A stretch of 10,643 nt of DNA from Thermoplasmata archaeon (GTDB lineage: Archaea; Thermoplasmatota; E2; DHVEG-1), in the NCBI GenBank assembly GCA_030641605.1, contig DAOWHD010000017.1, positions 1 through 10,643 of the forward strand, written 5' to 3'. This document shows, one piece after another, positions 1 through 6,304 of the stretch (the first letter of the stretch is position 1; every line of letters begins with the position of its first letter). The notes below the pieces were generated by a model. It searched no databases and was not told the DNA's origin. It saw only the letters and a list, made by a program, of their open reading frames with translations. The position numbers and the translations under genes are program-made.

Positions 1-2
1 AA

Positions 3-170
3 AAGAAAAGCAATAAACAGCTACATTTTGATGGGTTTAGTATCAGGGGAGATTTCAAGAGTGTTGTTACAACAGATGAATTTACAGCTGTTGACCAAAC
101 ATTATCAACAAATTGGACACACGGCGGGATGTATAAAGGGATGTTTGAAATAATTCTTGAGAAAACCTAG
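3..170 (+). CDS. C-terminal end of an unrecognised protein (partial)
   Basis: The frame starting at base 3 is open from the window edge to a TAG stop at 168-170 and gives 55 residues ending in FEIILEKT. I do not recognise the family. The visible part is hydrophilic, with alternating polar and hydrophobic residues and a Gly/Met-rich stretch (HGGMYKGMFEI), compatible with a beta-rich domain. No membrane segment or cysteine is present. The start and most of the protein lie outside the window. It is followed by about 60 bases and then the GTG of the membrane protein gene on the same strand. The call rests only on an uninterrupted frame to the edge and reasonable codon use, so the strand and frame are probable but the function is unknown. 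Confidence 0.55.
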   Translation, partial: KKSNKQLHFDGFSIRGDFKSVVTTDEFTAVDQTLSTNWTHGGMYKGMFEIILEKT

Positions 171-185
171 GCGAGTTCCTTTCAA

Positions 186-197
186 CATTTTTAAAAC
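186..197 (+). promoter_or_regulatory. Putative TATA box for the membrane protein gene
   Basis: An AT-only core, TTTTTAAAA at 188-196, lies about 42 bases before the GTG at 234. Archaeal transcription normally begins about 25 bases downstream of the TATA centre, so the predicted start is near 217, with a leader of about 17 bases. No clear Shine-Dalgarno sequence is seen. The AT-rich background makes chance matches likely. Confidence 0.35.
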
Positions 198-233
198 CAC
201 AAGTAACATAAATCATTCCTAAAATATCGTTTT

Positions 234-1301
234 GTGGCTAACAAGGAAAAAAAACCAAAAACAATGAAGTTTTCTATCATTCTTAGTGTTATATTTAGTA
301 TTGCTATTATTGTACTCATTTTGCTCTTTACAATAGATGCAGAAACGTTTAATTATTTAGCAAACACGTCAATACGATACGAATTTTTTGCAGTTGCTCT
401 TCTATTGCAAATCTTCTCATGGATTATATGGGGTGCTCGTCTAAAAGTGCTGAGCAATGCAAGTGAGAAAAACGTGACTATTGGTTTGTGGGAATCCACC
501 AAAATTGTCATTGCCAATCTGTTTCTTGCCGGCGTTACTCCTTCAATGGCTGGAGGTGAGCCTGTACGAATCTATCTTTTAAACAAAGATGGTCTGAGTA
601 TCGGTGCAGCAACTGCTTCTGTGCTGGGAGAAAGACTTCTTGATGCAATATTTATTCTGCTATGCGTTCCTTTTGCATTTTTAATTTTTAGAGAATATAT
701 CGACATTGGTTTTATACAGATTGGACTGACGATAGGAGTAATCGTATTTTCGATTGGCATAGGATTATTTGCCATCACGATAAAATATCCTGAAAAAACG
801 AAATCTTTTTTGATTTTTATCAGTTCTAAATTAAGAAGATTTTTAAAGAAAAGTGAGAGTGATGAATCAATTGTATACAAAATAAACATAGAGGTAGACA
901 ACTTTCATAAATGCATGACGTTTTTTGTTTCAGAAGGAAAAAAGGCATTTCTCATAGCTGGTAGTCTCACCATTGCATACTGGGTAACAATATTTATGAT
1001 ACCATCAATGATTTTTCTAGGTTTGAGACTAGAGCCCTTTTTTGTTCCATCCTATGCAGCCCAGGTGCTATTAATAGTGATTATCATGATGCCAACAACG
1101 CCTGGAAGCGCTGGTGTCACTGAAGGCTGTGTTGCAGGTCTTTACAGTGTACTCATTGGATCATCCCTTATTGGCATCTTCATTTTAATTTTTAGATTTA
1201 TCACGTTTCATGTCAATCTCATCGTAGGATCAATATTTCAATACAGGATATTCAAATCGGTTGCATCGTTTTCTTTGGATGCTATTAAAAAGCAAAAATA
1301 A
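234..1301 (+). CDS. UPF0104 / LPG-synthase-TM (flippase-like) integral membrane protein
   Basis: A 355-residue polytopic inner-membrane protein of the COG0392/UPF0104 family, the family that also forms the flippase half of bacterial MprF. Family hallmarks are a TPSMAGGEPVR motif at residues 102-112, LGERLLD at 131-137 and TTPGSAGVTEG at 288-298. About eight membrane spans are visible, at roughly 12-34, 50-68, 88-104, 135-152, 160-182, 237-262, 273-290 and 305-335. A basic, hydrophilic loop lies at about 185-230. The lysyl-transferase domain of MprF is absent, so it should not make lysyl-phosphatidylglycerol. Archaeal members are thought to move lipids or lipid-linked substrates, but the substrate is unknown. 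The start is GTG at 234; an in-frame ATG at 264 (residue 11), just before the first span, is the alternative. It appears to be a single-gene unit. Confidence 0.85.
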   Translation: MANKEKKPKTMKFSIILSVIFSIAIIVLILLFTIDAETFNYLANTSIRYEFFAVALLLQIFSWIIWGARLKVLSNASEKNVTIGLWESTKIVIANLFLAGVTPSMAGGEPVRIYLLNKDGLSIGAATASVLGERLLDAIFILLCVPFAFLIFREYIDIGFIQIGLTIGVIVFSIGIGLFAITIKYPEKTKSFLIFISSKLRRFLKKSESDESIVYKINIEVDNFHKCMTFFVSEGKKAFLIAGSLTIAYWVTIFMIPSMIFLGLRLEPFFVPSYAAQVLLIVIIMMPTTPGSAGVTEGCVAGLYSVLIGSSLIGIFILIFRFITFHVNLIVGSIFQYRIFKSVASFSLDAIKKQK

Positions 1302-1329
1302 TATTTTATGATAAGGGAGGCAGGCGTCA

Positions 1330-1341
1330 CATTTTAATAAT
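1330..1341 (+). promoter_or_regulatory. Putative TATA box for the zinc micro-protein / aEF1B unit
   Basis: TTTTAATAA at 1332-1340 is centred about 29 bases before the ATG at 1365. Initiation about 25 bases downstream would fall near 1360, giving a leaderless or almost leaderless transcript. The GGGAGG at 1315-1320 lies upstream of this box, so it cannot act as a ribosome site for a transcript starting there. Confidence 0.45.
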
Positions 1342-1364
1342 AGATATGTTATTCAGCACATCCT

Positions 1365-1529
1365 ATGAACAAGGCAGAAAGATGTATTTCATGTGGAAAA
1401 GGGCTTATTGAAAAAGGATCAACAACGTTCATATGCCCAACGTGCGACACAATTATTGGAAGATGCGGTAGCTGCAGAGAGCAAAATGTGAAATACGTTT
1501 GCCCAGAATGTGGATTCACAGGACCTTAG
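1365..1529 (+). CDS. Zn-ribbon micro-protein, COG2888-type, predicted translation-associated
   Basis: A 54-residue protein with four cysteine knuckles: CISC at 7-10, CPTC at 24-27, CGSC at 34-37 and CPEC at 46-49. This spacing fits two zinc sites in a very small fold, as in the COG2888 family (predicted Zn-ribbon RNA-binding protein with a role in translation; the Haloferax micro-protein HVO_2753 is, from memory, a member). The gene is immediately upstream of aEF1B, an arrangement conserved in many Euryarchaeota, which supports both the call and co-transcription. The start is ATG at 1365, about 30 bases from a TATA-like box, so the mRNA is probably leaderless. The TAG stop at 1527-1529 overlaps the ribosome binding site of the next gene. 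The exact molecular role is unknown. Confidence 0.88.
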   Translation: MNKAERCISCGKGLIEKGSTTFICPTCDTIIGRCGSCREQNVKYVCPECGFTGP

Positions 1530-1533
1530 GAGG
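1528..1533 (+). promoter_or_regulatory. Shine-Dalgarno site of aEF1B, overlapping the upstream stop codon
   Basis: AGGAGG at 1528-1533 is followed by 7 bases and the ATG at 1541. Its first two bases are the AG of the TAG stop of the zinc micro-protein. It is among the strongest ribosome sites in the window and fixes the aEF1B start at 1541 rather than at the upstream in-frame codons around 1499. Ribosomes ending on the first gene would sit on the site of the second. Confidence 0.8.
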
Positions 1534-1540
1534 AAAAAAC

Positions 1541-1813
1541 ATGGGGGAAGTAATAGCACTTATACGTATCATGCCAAGTGGAGTAATAAGCGATGAGAAA
1601 CTTAACAAGATAATAGACGATGTAAAAAATGCCGTAGAAGCTCCGGTAAGGCTTGGAAAAATTGATATAAAAAATGTTGCGTTTGGTTTAAAAGGATTGG
1701 ATATTAACGTGGCAGTTCCTGATTCAGAAGGTGGATTGGATCCTGTTGTAGAAATTCTTTCCAAAATCGAAAATGCTGATAGTGTTGAAGTGGTAGATAT
1801 TGGACGAATATAA
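1541..1813 (+). CDS. ef1b: Archaeal translation elongation factor 1-beta (aEF1B)
   Basis: A 90-residue protein matching the single-domain archaeal EF-1-beta in length and sequence. It is the guanine nucleotide exchange factor that recycles EF-1A from the GDP to the GTP form during elongation, in the cytoplasm. The N-terminal strand MGEVIALIRIMPSG and the C-terminal block with PDSEGGLDPV at 60-69 and VEVVDIGRI at 82-90 are typical of the family; the fold is a small alpha/beta sandwich. I start it at the ATG preceded by AGGAGG, not at an upstream in-frame start near 1499 that would run through the zinc protein gene. It is the second gene of a two-gene unit. Its TAA at 1811-1813 is only 2 bases from the stop of the convergent membrane regulator gene. 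Confidence 0.93.
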   Translation: MGEVIALIRIMPSGVISDEKLNKIIDDVKNAVEAPVRLGKIDIKNVAFGLKGLDINVAVPDSEGGLDPVVEILSKIENADSVEVVDIGRI

Positions 1814-1815
1814 TT

Positions 1816-2505
1816 CTAGGATGCTGCTCTACCCATTTTTTTAGATTGCCGCCCCGAAAGATTTTGTACTGCTTGAATACCAATATCTGTTGCGTAGTAT
1901 ACTGGATAAGTGGAATTGCTTGTGTCACCTTCAACCAATTCGGCCATATACATTTTTTTGATATGCCACTTCACAGTATGATGATTAAGTTTTAGAGCAT
2001 GAGCGATTTCAAGTAGATGTTTACCCGGATTGTTCTTTAGATACAACATAATGTCGCGAGCGTTATCGTTTCTTAGGATAGATTCGGCAACGGCTTCTCT
2101 CCTTGCATTAATACCGCCCTCGACAAGATAAAAAACCTTCTTTCCGCCAATAGCCCTACTTCTTACTAGGTTCGTCTGTTCTAGTTTACGTAAATGCCAT
2201 GCAGCATTGCTTGGTTTTAAATCCAGTTCCCGTGCTATCTCTCGAAGATGAGATCCAGGGTACTCATCGATATACTCATACAGGCTCTTTCTAACTTCTG
2301 TGCTAAGAACATTCTCTGGCGTTACATACTTTATACCGCCTGCAGTAATAACTGCAATAACAAGTGCTACCGCCGCTATCACCACTGCAATAGATGCGCC
2401 AACGTTAGGCATATTAAAGCTACTTCCTGCAGTAACAACAGTTCCTGTTAGGAAAAACAAAAAAGACAGAATCAAAACTGTCGATATTTTTCTCAAATAG
2501 TACAT
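1816..2505 (-). CDS. Membrane-anchored double winged-helix (HTH) regulator-like protein
   Basis: A 229-residue protein from the ATG at 2505. Two hydrophobic segments at about 7-26 and 37-57, joined by a short Ser/Asn/Pro loop, form a membrane hairpin. Two tandem winged-helix units follow. Unit 1 covers about 69-128, with HLREIARELDLKPSNAAWHL at 86-105; unit 2 covers about 138-215, with LLEIAHALKLNHHTVKWHIK at 164-183. Both resemble ArsR/MarR-like DNA-binding folds, so the likely role is a membrane-tethered transcription regulator, but signal and targets are unknown. A TTG at 2535 would add 10 residues; I prefer ATG 2505 because AGAGG lies 10 bases before it and the protein then opens directly with the first membrane span. 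A TATA-like box near 2563 supports a separate transcript. The basic C-terminus has no obvious domain. Confidence 0.82.
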   Translation of the reverse strand: MYYLRKISTVLILSFLFFLTGTVVTAGSSFNMPNVGASIAVVIAAVALVIAVITAGGIKYVTPENVLSTEVRKSLYEYIDEYPGSHLREIARELDLKPSNAAWHLRKLEQTNLVRSRAIGGKKVFYLVEGGINARREAVAESILRNDNARDIMLYLKNNPGKHLLEIAHALKLNHHTVKWHIKKMYMAELVEGDTSNSTYPVYYATDIGIQAVQNLSGRQSKKMGRAAS

Positions 2506-2555
2506 ACTATCCCATCCTCTAATTCTTGCATCCAATCTGAATACCCAAAATGCAT

Positions 2556-2570
2556 TCTAATTTAAAAAGT
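2556..2570 (-). promoter_or_regulatory. Putative TATA box / T-tract between gltX and the HTH gene
   Basis: Read on the minus strand, CTTTTTAAATTAG lies directly after the gltX TAA (2571-2573). It is centred near 2563, predicting a start near 2538 and a leader of about 30 bases to the ATG at 2505. The T5 run just after the gltX stop could also act as the T-rich termination signal of the isoprenoid operon. Confidence 0.45.
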
Positions 2571-4286
2571 TTACTTATGTGTAAAAAATCCGACTATCTG
2601 GTTTTTTGTATTTTCAATTCTCACAAAACCAAACCGTTCAAACTGTATAATTTCACCATTCTCTATGGATGAGGCTGCCTCTTCAGCAAATCCCTGTACT
2701 TTTTCAAGACTATCTGGATTGTATTTTCCCTCCTTAAAAAGAGGGTGTGAAATAAAAACATCCATTTTAATATATTTGTCAGTTGTCCATTGAATCTTAG
2801 CTGAATCGGGCATTAGCTCCTCACCTGCATATTCTGCAATAACAACGTCATTTTTTTCTTTTATTTCAACATTAAAGAGATCTTTTAATCTAAATATTTC
2901 TCCAATTTTCATCTTTTCAATGTCTTCCTCTGGAACATAAAATGTATTACCGGTCTTTACTGTTCTACTTCCAAATTTTTTATCGTTTGGATGTAAACTT
3001 ATTGATTTTTCCATTGCAGGAGCATTCTGAACAACCAGCTGTACAGGGTCCTTCACAAAAAAATAGCGTTTTGTTATCGGGTCTAATATCTTACGATTAG
3101 CTGCTTCCACAAGACCAAATGTAACAGTCGATTCAACCTTAGAGATTCCCTGAGTCAAAACAAATCGTTTGATGGCTTCAGGCAATATACCCCGTTTTTC
3201 CAATCCCCTAAGAGTTGGAAGTCTGATATCATCATATCCTAAAACCGATCCATCTTCAATTAGCGGTTTTATTTTGCGTTTTGAAACAGGCATGCCTTCT
3301 ATGGAAAGACGGGCAAATTCCAAAAGATGTGGCTTTCTTAATCCAAGGAGATCTAGAAGATAAAAATAACATTCATCACGGAGCTCATATTCCTTTGTAC
3401 GAAATGGATGCGTCACCCCACCTATACTATCTTCCACCGCACCTGCAAAATCATAGGTAGGCCACACGCGATATTTGTCTCCGTGCAGCGGATGTGGCTT
3501 ATCAATAATTCTAAACAGGGTTGGATCGCGCATTGCAGTATTGTCAGAAGTCATATCTCCTTTAAGTCTAAGGACCATGCTCTCTAATGAAGAAGAAAGT
3601 ATATCTTTCCAAAGATCGATATTTTCTCCAGGCGAATTGCGCCTGCAATTGCACTCTTCTCCATGAAAACGCCCATCTTTAACTACATCCGGTGGGCAAT
3701 TGCAAATGTATGCATCTCCTTGATTTATCAACTGCTCTGCTAGTTTATAGTGTTTCTCAAGATTATTTGATGCGCAATATTCTTCATCCCATTCTATACC
3801 AAGCCATTTGAGATCTCTCTTCTGTGCATCATAAAACTCAAGATGAGCATTCTCAGGATTCGTATCATCAAAACGTAAGATGAACTTTCCATCATATCTC
3901 TTTGCATATTCATAATCAACAATAGCTGCCTTAGCATGACCAATGTGTAAATATCCATTAGGTTCTGGGGGAAATCGAGTAACCACCTTTCCTTTTTCTG
4001 CCTCTGGAAGTTCAGGTAAAGAAAAATCTCTTTGTTTCTTTTCTTTTTTAAGAAGTTCGGGTGCTATTTTTTCCAACTCAGAAATCTGCTTTTCCAACGG
4101 AATTTTATTAATTCCCTTAACAACAGAATTAACTATTGGGACAATATCTCTCGGGTTGAATCCCTTTTTTTGTAAAACACCAATTACATTTCCTATCACT
4201 GATTTTGCATTTGCCTTTCCATCAAATTGAACAGCATTCCGAAGTGCGTATTTTCTTGCAGTTTCTTGTATCTCATCAGTTGACAT
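2571..4286 (-). CDS. gltX: Glutamyl-tRNA synthetase, archaeal type
   Basis: A 571-residue class Ib aminoacyl-tRNA synthetase of the archaeal/eukaryotic GlxRS branch. It charges tRNA-Glu and, in archaea, normally also tRNA-Gln, which an amidotransferase then converts. An archaeal N-terminal helical region of about 100 residues precedes the Rossmann catalytic domain. That domain holds PPEPNGYLHIGH at 106-117 (the HIGH signature), RFDDTNPE at 138-145 and the KMSKS-loop equivalent VSKRK at 334-338. Cysteines 195, 197, 212 and 214 (CNC...CNC) form a probable zinc knob. The C-terminal half from about 395 is the beta-barrel anticodon-binding region of the GlnRS-like type, not the helical bacterial type. 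The ATG at 4286 is 4 bases after the idsA stop, so it is the last gene of the isoprenoid operon, a pairing common in Euryarchaeota. The length is normal. Confidence 0.95.
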   Translation of the reverse strand: MSTDEIQETARKYALRNAVQFDGKANAKSVIGNVIGVLQKKGFNPRDIVPIVNSVVKGINKIPLEKQISELEKIAPELLKKEKKQRDFSLPELPEAEKGKVVTRFPPEPNGYLHIGHAKAAIVDYEYAKRYDGKFILRFDDTNPENAHLEFYDAQKRDLKWLGIEWDEEYCASNNLEKHYKLAEQLINQGDAYICNCPPDVVKDGRFHGEECNCRRNSPGENIDLWKDILSSSLESMVLRLKGDMTSDNTAMRDPTLFRIIDKPHPLHGDKYRVWPTYDFAGAVEDSIGGVTHPFRTKEYELRDECYFYLLDLLGLRKPHLLEFARLSIEGMPVSKRKIKPLIEDGSVLGYDDIRLPTLRGLEKRGILPEAIKRFVLTQGISKVESTVTFGLVEAANRKILDPITKRYFFVKDPVQLVVQNAPAMEKSISLHPNDKKFGSRTVKTGNTFYVPEEDIEKMKIGEIFRLKDLFNVEIKEKNDVVIAEYAGEELMPDSAKIQWTTDKYIKMDVFISHPLFKEGKYNPDSLEKVQGFAEEAASSIENGEIIQFERFGFVRIENTKNQIVGFFTHK

Positions 4287-4290
4287 AATA

Positions 4291-5274
4291 CTACTTCTCT
4301 CGTTTTATAGAATATTCTGCAAGTTCCATTAAAACTTGTTTTGCATCTGAATCTCGCAAAGTATCCAGGGCTTTTTTTGCCCGACCACTATACTCCAAAG
4401 CAGTATTTTTTGCATATTCAACTGATCCCAACTCTTCAAACAAATCATATACTTTTTTGACATCCCGTTCCGAAGCATCTCTATTACCAAATATATTCTC
4501 CAAAAGTTTTTTATCATCTCCGGAAGCATTATTCAAAGAGTGAACTGCAATAAGTGTTTTTTTACCGTTTCTGATGTCATTACCAATATCTTTTCCAAGC
4601 GTCTCTTCATCGCTACTCATATCAAGATAATCGTCCCTTATTTGAAAAGCAAGTCCTAGAAATTCTCCATATGCATTCATGTCCTTAACCTCTTCTGCTG
4701 TTCCTCCACCCGCAAGTGCACCACCCTCTGCTGCAATTATGAACAATGAAGATGTCTTTTTTCTTATCATCTCTAGATATTCTTCCTCTGAAACATTATG
4801 TCTTTTTTCAAATTCCATATCGAGTTGCTGGCCTTCACATACCTCGCGAATGCTTCTTACAAGACCTGAATCCAATTTTTTGAAAACAGCAGGGTCGCCA
4901 GGGAAATCGTGCATAATTTCAAAGGCTTTGGCAAACAAAAGATCTCCTGCTATTATTGCAGTAGGTTCCCCATATTCAATATGCACTGTTGGTGCATTTC
5001 TCCTCAAATGTGATTTGTCCATTATATCATCATGAACAAGCGTGAAATTGTGAATTAGTTCAAGGGACACTGCAAGCGGCATAACTTGTTTCATATCTCC
5101 TGAAACAGCTTCACAGGATATCATAGATATGGCCGGCCTCAGTCTTTTGCCACCAGCCATGGGAAGATGTCTCGCAGCATCATAAAGAATTTTGGGACGG
5201 CCATTTTCCAAATATTTTTTGAGTTCTATGTTAAACACATCTACTCTTTTCCTTAATTCATTTTTTAAATCCAT
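4291..5274 (-). CDS. idsA: Short-chain isoprenyl diphosphate synthase (GGPP/FPP synthase)
   Basis: A 327-residue all-helical trans-prenyltransferase that condenses DMAPP with IPP to make farnesyl and geranylgeranyl diphosphate for archaeal ether lipids. GGKRLRP at 41-47 binds IPP. The first Asp-rich motif is DDIMD at 82-86 and the second is DDYLD at 214-218, with QGKKT-type lysines at 236-240 (NGKKT). Phe77, five residues before the first Asp of motif one, is at the position known to cap product length, which suggests a C15-C20 product. The start at ATG 5274 is chosen because GGTG lies 6 bases before it and the length is then normal. A TTG-initiated form from 5319 would only add residues encoded inside fni. 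The gene overlaps the fni 3' end by 17 bp and is followed by gltX after 4 bases. Confidence 0.93.
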   Translation of the reverse strand: MDLKNELRKRVDVFNIELKKYLENGRPKILYDAARHLPMAGGKRLRPAISMISCEAVSGDMKQVMPLAVSLELIHNFTLVHDDIMDKSHLRRNAPTVHIEYGEPTAIIAGDLLFAKAFEIMHDFPGDPAVFKKLDSGLVRSIREVCEGQQLDMEFEKRHNVSEEEYLEMIRKKTSSLFIIAAEGGALAGGGTAEEVKDMNAYGEFLGLAFQIRDDYLDMSSDEETLGKDIGNDIRNGKKTLIAVHSLNNASGDDKKLLENIFGNRDASERDVKKVYDLFEELGSVEYAKNTALEYSGRAKKALDTLRDSDAKQVLMELAEYSIKREK

Positions 5275-6304
5275 ATTCTGCACCAATATCGGCCATTTTT
5301 GAAACTCTATCCACACCAACTAAAAACATTGCAGCCCTCAGTTCTTTAACAATCACCTCAACCTCAAAAAGTGCAGAATGTTTACTCTTGGTTGCCGGTT
5401 CAAGAAATGTATGTGCCACTCCTGCACAACTTGCGCCTAGGGCTATCGCCTTAGCAACATCCAAACCGTTTCTAATGCCACCAGTCGCAATTATAGGTAA
5501 CTTCCAATCAGTTGCATCACCAGCATCAAGTATGCATTTTGGTGTAGGAATGCCCCAATCCCAGAATGTTTTACCTCCCCTCTCATGAAGTCTATCAAAT
5601 CTCAGTTTAGAACGATAATGTTCTATCGCAGCAAAGGACGTGCCACCTGCACCACCTACATCAATTCCCGCTATTTTTGTTTTTGAAAGCCTACTAGCAA
5701 CATCAAATGAAATTCCTGCACCTGATTCCTTTACAACTACAGGAGTATCGAGATCTTCTGCAAGTTTTTTTATTGCATCAAAACATCCTTTTGCATTTGA
5801 TTCTCCTTCAGACATTACCGCCTCTTGCAAAAAATTTAGACAAACGATAAAGACATGTGCATCAATCATATCAATCATTTTCTGTGCATTACCAAGTGTT
5901 TTCTTATGCCCCCATGAAACAATCTGAGACGCTCCGATATTTGCAAAACGCAGAGGAACATCATAGTCCTTAACAATACCATAGGTTTCTTTCAATTCCG
6001 GTTTCTCGAGTGCTGCTCTCTGAGAACCAACGCCCATTCCTATCTGGTATTTTTCTGCTGCAGCGGCAAGATTTTCATTAATTTTTTTAGCTTTGTCATA
6101 ACCGCCAGTCATACTAGCAACAATCAATGGTGCCCCCAATTTTTTCCCAAATAATTTCGTAGAAATATCTATATCACTTTTATTAATCTCTGGAAGAGCA
6201 TTGTGCACAAGTTTTACGTCATCCCAATAATTATGACTTGTTGAGACATTTTCCTCTATTGCAATTCTCACATGCTCGTCCTTTCTACTTTCAGTCTGAT
6301 TCAT
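5258..6304 (-). CDS. fni: Type 2 isopentenyl-diphosphate delta-isomerase (FMN dependent)
   Basis: A 348-residue TIM-barrel flavoprotein interconverting IPP and DMAPP, using reduced FMN and Mg2+. Family signatures are RKDEHVRIAIEENV at 7-20, ASMTGGYDKAKKINENLA at 63-80, GVGSQRAAL at 91-99, NIGA at 122-125, KESGAGIS at 192-199, DVGGAGGTSFAAIE at 215-228 and ATGGIRNGLDVAKAIALGA at 273-291. The loop usually written HxNxLQE reads CLNFLQE at 155-161, so the conserved His155 is Cys while Asn157, Gln160 and Glu161 remain. The rest of the protein looks intact. The ATG at 6304 overlaps the TGA of the kinase gene by 4 bp (ATGA), with GGAGG six bases before it. Translation is therefore coupled to the kinase, and its 3' end overlaps idsA. 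Regulation is probably by the promoter upstream of ipk only. Confidence 0.93.
   Translation of the reverse strand: MNQTESRKDEHVRIAIEENVSTSHNYWDDVKLVHNALPEINKSDIDISTKLFGKKLGAPLIVASMTGGYDKAKKINENLAAAAEKYQIGMGVGSQRAALEKPELKETYGIVKDYDVPLRFANIGASQIVSWGHKKTLGNAQKMIDMIDAHVFIVCLNFLQEAVMSEGESNAKGCFDAIKKLAEDLDTPVVVKESGAGISFDVASRLSKTKIAGIDVGGAGGTSFAAIEHYRSKLRFDRLHERGGKTFWDWGIPTPKCILDAGDATDWKLPIIATGGIRNGLDVAKAIALGASCAGVAHTFLEPATKSKHSALFEVEVIVKELRAAMFLVGVDRVSKMADIGAEYGFKK
5281..5286 (-). promoter_or_regulatory. Shine-Dalgarno site deciding the idsA start
   Basis: Read on the minus strand, TTGGTG ends 6 bases before the ATG at 5274. It lies inside the last codons of fni. Its placement favours ATG 5274 over the upstream TTG at 5319. 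Confidence 0.55.

Noticed and set aside
1499..1540. N-terminal extension of aEF1B
   Set aside because: This part is an alternative frame of the zinc micro-protein gene; AGGAGG before ATG 1541 and family length settle the shorter form.
2248..2500. Two plus-strand open frames inside the membrane regulator gene
   Set aside because: They are Cys/Asn- and Thr/Ala-rich mirror translations of the hydrophobic segment on the other strand, with no ribosome site.
2506..2535. TTG start at 2535 for the membrane regulator, adding 10 residues
   Set aside because: The predicted transcript start falls nearly on the TTG, and the ATG at 2505 has an AGAGG upstream and opens directly into the first membrane span.
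5275..5319. Longer idsA form starting at TTG 5319
   Set aside because: The added residues are an out-of-frame reading of fni and do not match the family; ATG 5274 has GGTG at good spacing and gives the usual length.
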